A stretch of 64,000 nucleotides of DNA from Quercus robur (Eukaryota; Streptophyta; Magnoliopsida; Fagales; Fagaceae): contig NC_065545.1 of assembly GCF_932294415.1 (NCBI RefSeq), positions 17,612,857 to 17,676,856 of the forward strand, given 5' to 3'. Below are positions 1-11,819 of the stretch, piece by piece. Position numbers and translations under genes: made by a program. Below the pieces are notes generated by a model that did no database searches, had not been told where the DNA came from, and was given only the letters and a program-made list of their open reading frames with translations. Position 1 is the first letter of the stretch. Each line of letters begins with the position of its first letter.

Positions 1-444
1 GCGAAGCCAATTGAAACCCATAGCCACAACCACTAAGACTGAAACAACCATTGAAACAACCATCGCCCATAGCAACCACTGTAGCTCATAGCAACTACTA
101 AAAGAAGAGAGAGGAGAGTATATGACTAACTTTTTTTAGATTTAACAAACCAAATGTAGCATATTTTTGGTTGTCCGGTGTGCTAAAATAGTATTTTGGA
201 TATTTTATAGCACATTTAATGTTAATGCTTTTGGTTGTCAAATTTTGTATGTGTGTTATTGAAGCTTGGCTTTGAACAAAGTATTCAAGAAAGTAATGGC
301 TTGTTTGGTTGTATTATTTAAACAACATAATACGAATTTTCACAATACTTTTTTATCTACACATATTTCTATAGTACTAAAATAACGTTATTAGAACAAT
401 ATTACCGAAACAGTCCTGCACAACTCAAATCCACTTTTATCACG

Positions 445-476
445 GATAAGGAAAAAATCAGGTATATACACGTGGC
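445..476 (+). promoter_or_regulatory. Light-type promoter motifs upstream of the fibrillin gene
   Basis: GATAAG (an I-box) is at 445-450, a TATA-like TATATA at 463-468 and the G-box/ABRE core CACGTGGC at 469-476, about 170-200 bases before the start codon at 645. I-box plus G-box pairs are common in promoters of nuclear photosynthesis genes, which fits a plastid protein. The motif positions are seen; their function is inferred. The transcription start is unknown, and the G-box lies just downstream of the TATA-like run, so TATATA may not be the real TATA box. The rest of 1-644 shows nothing else I can support. Confidence 0.45.
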
Positions 477-644
477 AGAAACATAGAAGTAGTTCAATTT
501 GTACGCGGGTCCTACCGTCGATTCTCAATCCGGCACATCGGGCACCTCCTATCCACAAACAGAACAAAATGATCTATCTATGATCTCTAAGGAGAGTCTT
601 GACCGTCTGAGTCTGGAGAGTCCAGGTGAAGTGCAGCACAATCT

Positions 645-3600
645 ATGGCATTGGCTGCTCATTCTTCAGCTCTCTCGATCTCATTCAGAGGCGCCCAGCC
701 CCAGCATTCAAAACCCAAACTTCTATATTCAGTACCCTCCATATCCATATCCAAATCTAATCCACCTCTCAAAGGCCTAGTTTCACTTCCTTATCGCCAC
801 CACAAACCATTAAGAATCTTTGCCTCCGTTTCAGTCTCCAACCCAGAGGTGCGGACCGGTCCCGAGGATCTTGTTGCCTCTATTCTTTCCAAGGTATATG
901 TCCATTTCCTTTTACCTTCAGTCTCTGATGTTTGGTTCTGCTTTTCTTTTTCCTAAATTTTGTTTCTAAGTTCTAACACCAAATAAAGGGATCGAATACC
1001 CAACAAGTTTATAAATGTTTGACATTGTTGCTGCTGGTATCTATTACAGTAAGTTAATGAATTAAATCAACTGGGTCATTGGATAAGATATAACATTTAC
1101 ACATTTGTACCTTTGTGTCTGTGTTTGTGTGTATATATATGCCTGGCCTTCTCATTTGAAAACACTAGGAAGTACTAATTCAGCTAAAATTCATTGGTTA
1201 TAAACATTTGTACCTTATAATACCCAATGGCAGTACAAAACTTAAACTGCCAATCTGGAGAAACGCCCATAAAACATGTAGTTCCATTGGTCAAATGCTA
1301 GTAGTCTCTCTCTCTCTCTTTTCTTTCTTTTTTTTTTTTTTTTTTTGATAGATAAGATAGAATTGAACTTGAGACATCCGTTCAATGATTACTGCTCTTT
1401 ACTATGCACTAAAGTTTGTATTTTTCTTTCAATTTCCTGATAGAAAAATCATCTCAAATGCTCATTAAAGAGGGCATAGATTGTTTGGCATTTCAATTAC
1501 CTTTTTTCTTTTGAAAAAAATGTGAGTGCTATGCCCCCCACTTTCATCAAATAAGCTGGGTTTTATCGGTGCAGTAGTCTAACGAAAGTTGATGTCCTCT
1601 ATTCTCCCTGATTTCCAAACTTCATACTTGAGCAGTTATCCACTCTTCCACAGCCTTTAGGACAACCTTTAGCTGTTGATAGTTGATACTTCAGAGCTTG
1701 GTCAACCCCTGATTGTAGTCAGTCATCTAATTTTCGATGTCTTCTTTACTACTATTGTTTAATTTATTTCAACCATGTCTGTGGTTCCTCATTTTCATTA
1801 GGTGTTCTTGAATTAATGTTTCCGTTGTTGCCTGCCACTACCCTTTGTTATTTTGATACCATTACCATTACATTGAATCTACTTTTCAAGTTTGACTGCC
1901 TAATTTCTAGTTTCCAAGACTAAGATGATTTGTTCCCATAACTCCTTGGTTTATGCTGTGGAGTTTAAATATTTGACAGTTTTGGAAACTGAGTTATATC
2001 TCTAATTCAGGTGACACAAACAGATGGAGGAGTTTTGCTAACACCGGAAGAACACGAAGGGGTAGCTGCAGTGGCTAAAGAATTGCAGAAATATTGTGTC
2101 AGTGAGCCTGTGAAATGCCCTCTCATATTTGGAGGTAAAACCTATATATTTGATCAATCTTTCTGATTGATTCATTGAACTTCCCACGTGCAGGATGGGA
2201 TCCTCTGTTTCTTCACATACTCCCTCTCCCTTTAAATATTATCATCTAGTTGAAAGCAAAAAAATTTGAAAATAACCAACATATTGAAACAATTTTTCTT
2301 GTTTCATGCCAATAAGCTTTAGCTCAAATGTTACCTCCTTGTAAAAAGGAATGGGGTGGAAGTTGAGGACCGTGGGGTTGTGGGTTTGGGTTTCTGTCTA
2401 CCTTATAAATAATAATAATAAAAACTGATCTTGTTTCAATCTGTATTTATTAGTATCTTCACCTATTCACAAGGTGCGTGAAATATGCACAATGCTTCCT
2501 AAACAAGAAGTTTGAACCTCAGAGTTATTCAGCTCAACTTGTAAATCCACAATGGCTCCTAAATATGGCAATTAACATACTTTTTAAACGTTGAATAATA
2601 GTACCATCTTTTTTCTGGCCATGGATTTCCTGTGATAGTCAGCTATTTACATACTTGGTCATTTTCGTTATCATGGCATGACAATACGAGTGTTTTTTTC
2701 AGAGTGGGACGTGGTGTACTGTTCAATTCCAACATCACCTGGGGGTGGCTATAGGAGTGCATTGGGCCGCTTTTTTTTCAAAACAAAGGAAATGATACAG
2801 GCTATCGAAGCTCCCAACACTGTTCTAAACAAGGTCTCCATTAGGGCTTTTGGATTTCTGGATGGAGAGGTCTCCTTGAAAGGTATGCCATCAACAATTT
2901 TGTTGTATGAAATGGAATATCCATATTTGTATGGTCAATGATACAACATTTTCTTAGTAATGAAATTTAATCCTTATTGTTTCCTGAGTATGAGTCGACT
3001 ATGGATTGGCTTGCCCTGATCAAGTTGCACACAATTTAGGGTAGGCAAGCCAACATTGTGTCTGTCTGAGGGTAGCTATAATTCACACTTCTTCACTAAG
3101 TTTATGCATTCTTGGATTTGTCAAAGTCTGGCTTAGCACTAATATTATCTATTAGTTGAGGTTTCCACACCCAACTCCCCCCCCGGCCCCATCCCCAGCC
3201 CCGGTAACTAGTACCAATATAATTACATCACAATTTATATTCATTAGTAAGCTGACCCCATTTTTAATGGCAAAATGGGTTACTAAGCTTATATGTTCCG
3301 TATCTAAACCTGTCTTTGTGTTATCGACATGAGCTAGCTATGCGAGCTCTAAGCCGATGTCCAAGGTTGACCAAAATGAATGAATTTCTTGTAAGATATA
3401 AATCTGTACTTTTTATTTGTTGGCCTCAGGCTCAATTGATAAGCGGTCAGCGAGGTTCTCATTCCCTAAGCTTTCTACCCATGGTTGCAATTAAATGGCT
3501 TTCAATGTCAGGATGTATAGCCTAAGTATATGGTTTAGCTAGTAATGGGAGCTCTAAAATGACAAGAAAATGTTTTTGCACTCTTTATAATATCCTTCAA

Positions 3601-4110
3601 TTTCAAATGATGAATGAGGTACATTACTTTTGAGTTCATCATATGGTTTAGCTAGTAATGGGAGCTCTAAAATGACAAGAAAATGTTTTTGCACACTTTA
3701 TAATATCCTTCAAATGATGATTCAGATACATTACTTTTGAGTTCATCGTTAGCTACAGGGTACCAACACTGACCTTTGTGGCCTGATCATGTCCACATAG
3801 CACCATGCTCTGTCTAAACTTCCATTTGTTAGTATCATCCGTTTATTGAGTGTTCTCTCTATGCAAATCCAAGAGTTAATGATTCTGACATTGTGTCTAC
3901 ACATGTACATGAACAGGGACACTGAAGGCTCTGGATGACAAATGGATTCAAGTTGTATTTGAGCCACCTGAACTGAGAATAGGTCCAATATTGGAGTTCC
4001 GATATGGTGGTGAGAGTGAGGTTAAACTCCAAATCACATACATAGATGACAAGGTAAGGTTAGGGAAGGGCTCTAGAGGTTCCCTGTTTGTTTTCCAAAG
4101 ACGCAGTTAA
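645..4110 (+). CDS. PAP8: Plastid lipid-associated protein / fibrillin, PAP8 (FBN6) type
   Basis: Four exons at 645-893, 2011-2134, 2703-2882 and 3917-4110 (TAA at 4108-4110) join in frame into 248 residues, with GT/AG introns throughout. The first ~60 residues are rich in Ser, Pro and Lys with few acidic residues, as in a chloroplast transit peptide. The mature part carries the PAP/fibrillin domain: the exon-2 end CPLIFG joins exon 3 EWDVVYCS, followed by TSPGGGYRSALGR, FLDGEVSLKG across the third junction, then FEPPELR and a C-terminal GSRGSLFVF. The order and length match the family member At5g19940 (about 240 residues) as I know it. Fibrillins are lipocalin-like plastid proteins associated with thylakoids and plastoglobules; the exact role of this member is less certain. 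The ATG at 645 has a good context (ATGG) and starts the transit peptide. No frameshift or stop is seen, so it is probably functional. Confidence 0.95.
3528..3749 (+). repeat. 113-bp tandem duplication inside fibrillin intron 3
   Basis: A segment starting ATATGGTTTAGCTAGTAATG occurs at 3528 and again at 3641, an offset of 113. The copies differ by a small deletion near the TTCAAATGATG stretch and a few substitutions. It lies wholly within the intron between exons 3 and 4 and should not alter the protein. Confidence 0.85.
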
Positions 4111-4647
4111 TCTGTTTGTAACATTAATCACTCAGAGGAAGATTTATTCTCTACATAATGTTATACCTAATAATGTGTAGTATCAATGGTTTTGTATCAT
4201 GAGCGAGCAGCTTTGCCTTTGCAGTACTAGTGAGAATAGCTCAAGTTCTTTTGCACCTCATGTTAAACCAGAATCTCTTCTCTATTTCAAGTAAGGAGAA
4301 AAGAGAGTTTATTTTATAGTTCAAATTAAATTTTATAAATTTAAAACTCTATGTACTGTCACATCGTCTATCACCATTCATCCCAACCAAACTTAAGGGC
4401 TACCTTTATTAGGGGGAGAAAATACCAGAGTTGGGGTAAATAAATAAATAAAAGCCAAACCTTTAATTTAAAGAAAATAAAAAATAAAAATCAACTTATA
4501 AAACAGTAGGGGGAGAATCAGGGGTAGATGTGTAATTTTTATCAACCCCTCTCCTCTTCTCCATTTTCTCCCCAATTTTGAGGGCTAGGATTTGGTGGGC
4601 TTAGAGAGAACAGTCGGGCACCACATCCCAATTTAAGTGGAATTTTG

Positions 4648-5184
4648 AGAGCATTAGCATTGGGGGTGTAAAACCCCCCAAGTTGCTAAAATAGCCACTT
4701 GACATCTAAAAAAGAGCTCTATCCAGAGAAAGTTTCAACCTATGACGTTTGTTTCTGATAATAGCTCTTTATTATCAGACCAAGACATCAATCAATTTTT
4801 GATGTAGGTGGGGATTGAATCTCAAATCTCTTATTTAACCATTAGAGACTTTACCAGTTGAGTTAACTAGAACCCACCAATTTTTTTACAACTTGTGAAT
4901 AGTAAGTTCTTATATTTAAAACTTATTATTCATGAATTTGTAAACTAAAATAAGATATTTTATTCAATTTTCTCTCTCTCTCTCTCTTACTTTGTCTCAC
5001 CCACTTTATATTTATATTATTATTTAATGGGATGGTTTATATTATTTTAATGAGTTGTATGTAAAAATAGAAACTGAGATGTTGGGTGAGTTGTAAAATG
5101 AGATGGTAAAATAGATAAAGTGATGTTTAAAACTGTAAAATAGAGTTTTTTTTTTTTTTTTTTTTTCTCGGATGCTAATGCTCT
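4648..5184. mobile_element. MITE-like element with AGAGCATTAGCAT termini
   Basis: AGAGCATTAGCAT at 4648-4660 reappears as its reverse complement ATGCTAATGCTCT at 5172-5184, giving a 537-bp unit with short terminal inverted repeats and no coding capacity. The next bases after each end differ, and I could not see a clear target duplication, so the superfamily is open. A 20-base poly-T precedes the right end. Confidence 0.5.
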
Positions 5185-5621
5185 GAGGATTGGCTTTACG
5201 CCTAAGGGGCCCTATTATATTATAAAAAGGTTGCAATTTAAAAAAAAAAAAAATAGAATTGATAAAATATTATTAAAATCAAGTATGTCACGAGAAAATT
5301 AAATAGATTTATTAATTGAAAAAAGATGAAAGCAATATATATATATATATATAATGATTAATTTTTTTTTTATAACTAAAAAAAGGACAAACGATTTTTA
5401 AATTAAAAAAATTTATAATTTTGATATTAAAAAATTCCACTTATATTTATTGTCTTATATCTTAAAACTTAATAGTATCAAGCCTGTTGTGAAGATTGTG
5501 CCCAGTTATGCCAAGAGATTAAGAATTCTTTTTGCTTAAGTTCATCACATATGCTTTCATCCGATGTCAAGGGCCTTTTTTTTTTTTTTTCTTTGGCCTA
5601 AGAAATCAAGGGCTTAACTAA

Positions 5622-5755
5622 TGGCCCATTTGAATTGAAGGAGGAAGAAGGGGAGTAGAGTAGAGTTGGTTTAAAATAGGTTAATTTTGAGCCAATTTCA
5701 CACTATTCTACTCTACTCTACTCCCCCCTCTCTCCCCCTCAATCCAAACGGGCCA
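5622..5755. mobile_element. 134-bp Tourist-like MITE with TAA duplication
   Basis: The left end TGGCCCATTTGAATTGAAGG and the right end (read in reverse TGGCCCGTTTGGATTGAGGG) are near-identical inverted termini. TAA lies on both sides (5619-5621 and 5756-5758). A 3-bp TAA/TTA duplication is the signature of PIF/Harbinger-type MITEs. The inner part also carries GAGTAGAGTAGAG against CTCTACTCTACTC, so the whole unit can fold into one hairpin. Confidence 0.75.
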
Positions 5756-6200
5756 TAAAAGTTTAAAACCCAGGGGGTTCGTTCCCGACAAATAGATATT
5801 AGGTGGAAATACTATTTTCGTCTCTACATTTTTACCCCATTCTCATTTTGGTCCCTACTTTTTATTTTTACCGCTTTTAGTCCTCGAAATCAAAAACTGT
5901 TCCATTTTATTCCTTACTGTCATCTCACTAACAGAAAATAGCCTACGTGGCAAACGGATTGCATTGTTGGCACACTAAAAATTGATGTGGTCATTAAAAT
6001 AATGCTACATCAACATTATTCCAAAATAATAATAAAAAAAGTTATTTGGCATTAAAAAATGTCACATCAGCATCAAAATTTTAAAAAACTAATTTATCAA
6101 TTTTAACTAAATAAAAAAAATTAAAAACCAAAAACCATGTGAATCAAGATTTAAGTGTATCTTGAACAAGAATGACAAAAATACCAACCTAGATATTTCT

Positions 6201-6235
<35 letters not shown>

Positions 6236-6262
6236 ATACCAACCCATATTTAAATACAAGAA

Positions 6263-6425
6263 TACCATCACACACCCGGGGTGCGATGGTCACTCCATAA
6301 GTATAAGTACTTGTGGAGTGTGAGGGTCAAGGGTCGGGGTTCAAGTCTCCAGGAGGGAGCTTTACATACATATACACTTAGATTAGAGTAGAATTCTATC
6401 TTGTAAAAAAAAAAAAAAAAAAAAA
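6263..6425 (+). mobile_element. tRNA-like SINE with 9-bp target duplication
   Basis: The body has a box-A-like GGTGCGATGG near 6280, a clear pol III box B (GGTTCAAGTCTCC) near 6338, an AT-rich 3' part ending TATCTTGT and a poly-A tail. ATACAAGAA flanks it at 6254-6262 and 6426-6434. These are the defining marks of a retroposed SINE. A diverged relative lies in the glycosyltransferase intron at 16913. Confidence 0.85.
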
Positions 6426-6655
6426 ATACAAGAACAACATTTTCCTTTTCAGTCTTTCATCCTTTCCTTTTCATTAAAACCTACTTGTGAAGTGTGAGGG
6501 GCAAGGGTCGGGGTTCAAGTCTCCAGGAGGGAGCTTCACATACATATACACTTAGAATAGAGTAGAATTCTATCTTGTAAAAAAAAAAAAAAAAAAAAAA
6601 AAATACAAGAACAACATTTTCCTTTTCAGTCTTTCATCCTTTCCTTTTCATTAAA
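6309..6655 (+). repeat. 174-bp tandem duplication covering the SINE 3' half and its flank
   Basis: The stretch from ACTTGTGGAGTG (6309) recurs from 6483 (ACTTGTGAAGTG) at an offset of 174. It covers box B, the poly-A tail, the 3' target duplication and about 45 bases of host flank. The second copy therefore arose by DNA-level duplication after insertion, not by a second retroposition. Confidence 0.9.
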
Positions 6656-7938
6656 ACCCACACAATCCCATCCTCTCTGTCTTTCTTTTCCTCTCTCCCT
6701 CGTCCTTTCAAACCCACCCCGAGCAAACACAAGAAAGAAGAAAGCAGCGGTGGCTAAGAGAGGACGTGGTTTTATTGTTAGGTCTGAGGTTGACTCCGTT
6801 TGGGTTTGATAGCTTCGAATCTGAGGTTGCAGGTGATTTGGTTTTGGCTCTAAGGTTTGGATCTGAAGTTTGTGTTTGGCTTCTCGTAAAATAAGAAAAT
6901 TTGGGTTTTCAATTTTGTGTTTAAGGGCCGAAAATATGGGTTTGATTTTTGTGTTTGATGCTTTGGTGGTGTGGGGGGTTTGAAATATGGTTTTGAGTTT
7001 TGTGTTTCGGCCAATTTGGGTTTGAATTTAATTTTTTGAACTTGGGTTTGAATTGAATTTTTTAGGTTTGTGTTCTTGTTCAAATGTTTAATGTGTTCAT
7101 GTTTAATTTATCAATTTTATCTGGGTTTGTCAAAAATGTTGGCATGAATTCTAATTCTGGGTTTCAGCTCTAAGGTTCAAATTTTCTAGGTTTTAAATAT
7201 TGTGTTCATCTTCTCTAAATCCATGGCTGAACACCCATGGCCGAAACCCCATGGTTGAAGATTCATGGCTGAAATCCACCTTGACCGAGATCTCATCTCC
7301 TCCCTCTCTAAACCCAGATCGGTAGTGGAGCCTAATGCCAATGATGGTCACCATGGTTAGATTTGACCAGCTCATGATTGTGTTTTGGTATATTTTATTG
7401 ATGAGGATTGGCTTTGAGTTTTGGTATTTTTGGTATTGTGTTTTTGATTTGACCATGTTTTGGATTAAGTGTTTTGGGTTTTATTAGTTGATTGTGTTAG
7501 AGTATCTGAGTTTGATCTTGGTTTTGTATGGGTTTTTGCTTGTTTGGATACTAAGAAAATGTAAGAAAAGAGAAGAAAATCTTGAATTTCTTATTTTTTG
7601 GGCAACCATGTTCTTGGGGGAAGAACATGAAGAACAATTATTATTTAAATAATTAAATGATAACTAAAATTTTATTTTATTTTAAAATAATTAAAGAAAA
7701 GGAAAAATAATGATGTGATTTTTTTTAATATTTAAAATGCTGAGCTGTGTATTTCATTTGCCACGTATAAAATATCATATGACTTCCTTTACACCTTTAC
7801 ACTTACTTACATTGGTTATAAAAAACCCAATAAAATAAACAATAGAGGAAAAATTTTAAAAGGTAAGTTTGAACCTCCCTTTAATCTTTAATGATCTAAT
7901 CTTCTTGGAAAACAAAAAAGTATAAGTATAATATATAA

Positions 7939-10900
7939 CTAGTCGCTAACCCGTGTGATGCACGGGAAAGTTCTTAGAAATGCTAAATATTTTTTTTAAT
8001 CAAATTAAATGCATTTTTTGTTGGGTTGAGAGAAATTTAACTTAATGGACATTTTCACTTTGGATTTTAAGGAATAACTCACACAAAAAGGAATATACAA
8101 ATTTCATTAGGATTTGAGCTGGTCAACCAAGGTAGGTGTGTGTGTGTGTGTATAGTGACCTTGTCACGTATTTCTTAATCTGCCAACAAAGCAAATTTTT
8201 GCTCATTTGAAGCAATTTACAATGTTCATTCTAGGCAGAACCTTACATACTTTTTGTTGTTGTGATTTACAATTTGGGTAGATGAAAAATAATATGATGT
8301 TCTATCACTAGTTATTGTCTTCACAACAAAAAGGGTAAAATTTCAAATCAAAAGATTACATATCACATTTAAAAGAAACACTAACAGAAACTAAAATATA
8401 TGACATGCACTAATAACAAATGATCATAATATTCAAAGAGTTTTGTAAATCAACAACAAAATCTTATTAAATTGCTGGGGGTAGCTTTACTAACTATATT
8501 TTATCAATAAAAATAACCTTCTTCATAAGACTTGTTTAAGTTGTCATATTAAATATGAGAAAACAGGTGAAGGCATATTGTTGTTGACTCTACACTGTAT
8601 CACAAAGAGTCTCTCTTGGATTGCTTCATTCTTCTCTCTGCTCCACAACTAAAGCTCCCCCATCATAAGCAACCTGCCTTGCAAAACTATGCAGACAAAA
8701 GCAGAATTCTAGAATTTTCATTTCCTACTTTTGCAGCTCTCAACAAAAGTTAAGATTCATGATTTTATCAAAATCTTCCATGCCATTATTATTAAAATTC
8801 TCAATATATACACCATTAGCATAGATACAGATTGATTCAAAAGCAGCCTTGTTTTAAAAACACCATAATGCAGAAATATCACCAAGAAATAATCGTATTA
8901 TTTGAAGAGAGAAGAACGAAGCAAAATAAAAATAATTAAAATTCACAAAATGAAGAACCAAATATCAAGAACATAGAGGGAGATTGTTGGAAGCAGAATT
9001 AACAAACCTAGCATAAATTGTTAAGATTTTAGACTCGATTGGAAAGGAAGTAACTCTAAAAGTTTTAGCTTGCCAAGATAACAGACCAAACAAATCGTCT
9101 CGTATATCAACCATCAATAACACACCCAAAATGATAAAAATCTAAATAGATTAAAAAGTTAGATTGAGAAAGAACTTAACTGTTTATTTATAACTGCCAA
9201 AAATGTTAAAGGATTTCCAAAACTACTAAAGTTTGTCAGGGTTAAGCCTTATAAATAATAAAAGGTGGACTTGAAACAGCACACATAAATATTTGCATAG
9301 GTATGTATTTCCAATTAAAGCAATCCAACATATTTTTATTAAAGCACCCATCTACCAGCAAAGAATCAAACAATCAGGTAACAGAAATCCACACATCAGT
9401 AATCAAACCTAGTCTTCAAAAATACAATCAAGTCAGTTCACCCCATCATCACACCCCATTTTTCATATAGCAAAAATATACACCCATGAATATAAGTTAT
9501 AAAACAGAAATACATGACTTAATGACAAATTGAACAGCAAGATGCAGCTTAGTGACTACGGGCCATCATCAAATAATTTATGCTAGTTCATTTATTCTAT
9601 TATTCCAATACATGTACAACAGTTCTCTTGTAGGCCTTTTGTCAAATACCTAATAGATATAGCCAAGAAATAGAACTTGATTGATGTACAGGTGCTGAAA
9701 TAGAGGAACTTAAAAAAAAAATTAGAATAATGTAATCTAGAAATTAAAAACTTATTGACATATTAGGATGAAAGATATAAATAAAAAAAAATAAAAAAAG
9801 AAAGAAAGCAAAGAACGAAAAAAATTACATATATTTATTTTGATTGATGGTATAATGACTTAAAAATGAATGAAAATATGTAATTTAATTCAAAGTAAAA
9901 TTGAATCGATCATTCCCCTAATTATGTCGTGCAAACCTAATCCCTAAATCTGATATACGCTTAAGCCAAAAAATCCAATTTATATTCAATACATACAACA
10001 AAAGAATTGGGCATGAGGATATAACCTTATTGCAACCAATGAACACCACTGTTAGTCCAGCAAATCCATCTCAAAGAGCTCCTTAATGGTCATCGCAATC
10101 TTCTTCCACACACTCATAAGAGAAAAATGTATAACAGAAGGTGCATAGTGGTAAAATACAGTGTTTTTTTTTTTTTTTTTTTTTAATTATTTTATAGAGA
10201 AACACGTTGCTAAAATTTGGTTAAAATCAAATAAATATATTGTGTAGCCATAGAACGGGCAAAATTTGGTATTTAGATTGTTTTTAGAAATTTTTTTGTG
10301 AATAGTATGCGCGTCAAACTATTTAGTTAGTTGGACTGATTTTGAAAATCGAGTTTGCCAAACTCGACTTTGGGCTGGAAAACAAACACTATAGTGGCGT
10401 TTTCTTTGTGCCTATAGCAGCGTTTATAGAAAACGCCACTAAAAAAAACGCCACTATAGTTTGAATTTTGGGCCGGAACTCGAGTTTGCCAAACTCGAGT
10501 TCCAAAATCAGTCCAACTAACTAAATAGTTTGACGCGCATACTGTTCACAAAAAAAAATTTCTAAAAACAGTCTAAATACCAAAATTTTCCCCATAGAAT
10601 GATAGAATTAGACGTGTCCCTACTTTCCAAGCCACGCATGAGCCACCTTCATCTAAGATGTTTTGGAATATGGTAGAACTCTCATAAATTTTGAAGAGAA
10701 AGAAGTTGTAAAGATAACATTGTGTTGCGGCAAAAGAAGATATATAAATTGGTATGGACAGAAAATACCATACCAGTAGCAGATCATAGACTTTATGCAC
10801 AAAGCACGGACAAAAATTGCAGATAAATTTTTATGAGAGAAATATGTGTCGCTATCACCAATTGAATAAAAAGACTGCTTTGTTATCCAAGAATGTTATT

Positions 10901-11295
10901 TGTTCAAGGATCATAGCTCTGCAAACTTTTTTTCACTCTTCAATAGGTTGATTTATAAGTTTTCTGGGTCTCATTGGAGATAGAGATAGATAGAGATTGG
11001 AGTGAGAGAGAAGGAAGGAGGTAGTTGAAGGTTTCACCGTGTGTTTTTTTTAGGTTTTTCAGAAACTTGGAGTCGACCGTGTGTTTTTTTAGGTTTTTTA
11101 GAAACTTGGAGTCAGCTTGAAAAGAATTGGGTTTGTATTATTGGGTTTTATCACTTTTTATGTATTATCAGGTTTTACAGAAAAAAAAAAAAAATCAGAA
11201 TTTTTGTTTTTTTTTTTTTAAATGATGCTGATGTGGAAAATTGTGGTGCTAGCAAAGGCTTTGGTTTTTTTTTTTTTTTTTAATATATATATAGA
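7939..11295 (-). mobile_element. Non-autonomous Helitron (minus strand) nested in the Mutator-like element
   Basis: Read on the minus strand, the 3' end is CCCGTGCATCACACGGG, a hairpin, then TTAGCGA and CTAG followed by T. That is the Helitron 3' signature (hairpin, a short spacer, CTRR, T target). The 5' end on minus starts TCTATATATA after an A (11296) and continues with a stretch sharing CCACAATTTTCCAC with the Helitron at 23519. Insertion between A and T fits the family. No Rep/helicase coding is seen. The 3' end is the firmer of the two: the 5' boundary might instead belong to the inner part of the Mutator-like TIR, which has a similar CACATCAGCATCA stretch. The interior from 7980 to 10160 is AT-rich and without recognisable genes. 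Confidence 0.7.
10256..10591. mobile_element. 336-bp MITE with ~110-bp inverted repeats
   Basis: The outer ends GGGCAAAATTTGGTATTTA and (reverse) GGGGAAAATTTTGGTATTTA begin inverted repeats of about 110 bases. These include TTTAGTTAGTTGGACTGATTTT and its complement apart from minor differences. CCATAGAA flanks both sides (10248-10255, 10592-10599), an 8-bp duplication as in hAT elements (9-bp Mutator type is possible if the next mismatched base is counted). The loop carries repeated GGCGTTTT/AAAACGCC motifs. It is nested in the Helitron, the third level of the nest. Confidence 0.85.
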
Positions 11296-11819
11296 TAAGG
11301 AAAGCTAGGCTATAAAAAATATAGTATTCCACCAAATTCATTAAAAACCCTGTTTTGCTATTTTTCGTTAGTAAGACAACGGTAGGGATCAAAATTAAAC
11401 GATTTTTTATTTTGGGGACTAAAAACGATAAAAATAAAAAGTACAAACTAAAGTAGGAATGAGGTGAAAATGTAGATACGAAAATAGTATTTCCGCCTAG
11501 ATATTATTTAGTAGTAGCATGTGCACGGCTGCTGACCATTGTCCACGTACAACTTCTTTCACGGCCAAAGATAAAAATCCATTTATTTAAATAGAAACCA
11601 AAATGGAAATAAAGTGGAAATAAAGATAAAAATCCATCAATTTAAACAGAAAACTGGTAATCAGTGACAAAGTGGAAATAAAGCAATCATTGTCAACCTT
11701 TATGCCGAGAAGCATCCAAACTGTCTGGAAAGTGAACCTTACAATCTTTATATAAACATTATCTAGGGTGACAAGGGTGAGGGCACACGAGCAAACAATA
11801 ATGTTGATGGAGAAAAGGC

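Larger units (their letters stand above)
5802..11497. mobile_element. Mutator-like element with long TIRs and 9-bp target duplication
   Basis: The left end GGTGGAAATACTATTTTCG matches the right end read in reverse, GGCGGAAATACTATTTTCG. The similarity continues inward for roughly 150-200 bases as diverged long terminal inverted repeats. TAGATATTA occurs immediately outside both ends (5793-5801 and 11498-11506), the 9-bp duplication typical of Mutator-like elements. The unit is 5696 bp, but about 3.36 kb is a nested Helitron, leaving about 2.3 kb. The interior up to 7900 has a CT-rich leader-like stretch near 6660-6720 and no transposase, so the element is non-autonomous and may carry captured host sequence. 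Confidence 0.85.

Noticed and set aside
300-412. Possible MITE upstream of the fibrillin gene
   Set aside because: The interior resembles the MITE at 18449, but the ends are too diverged to place.
11041-11446. Open frames across poly-T/poly-A runs
   Set aside because: Phe/Lys runs only; they straddle element borders.
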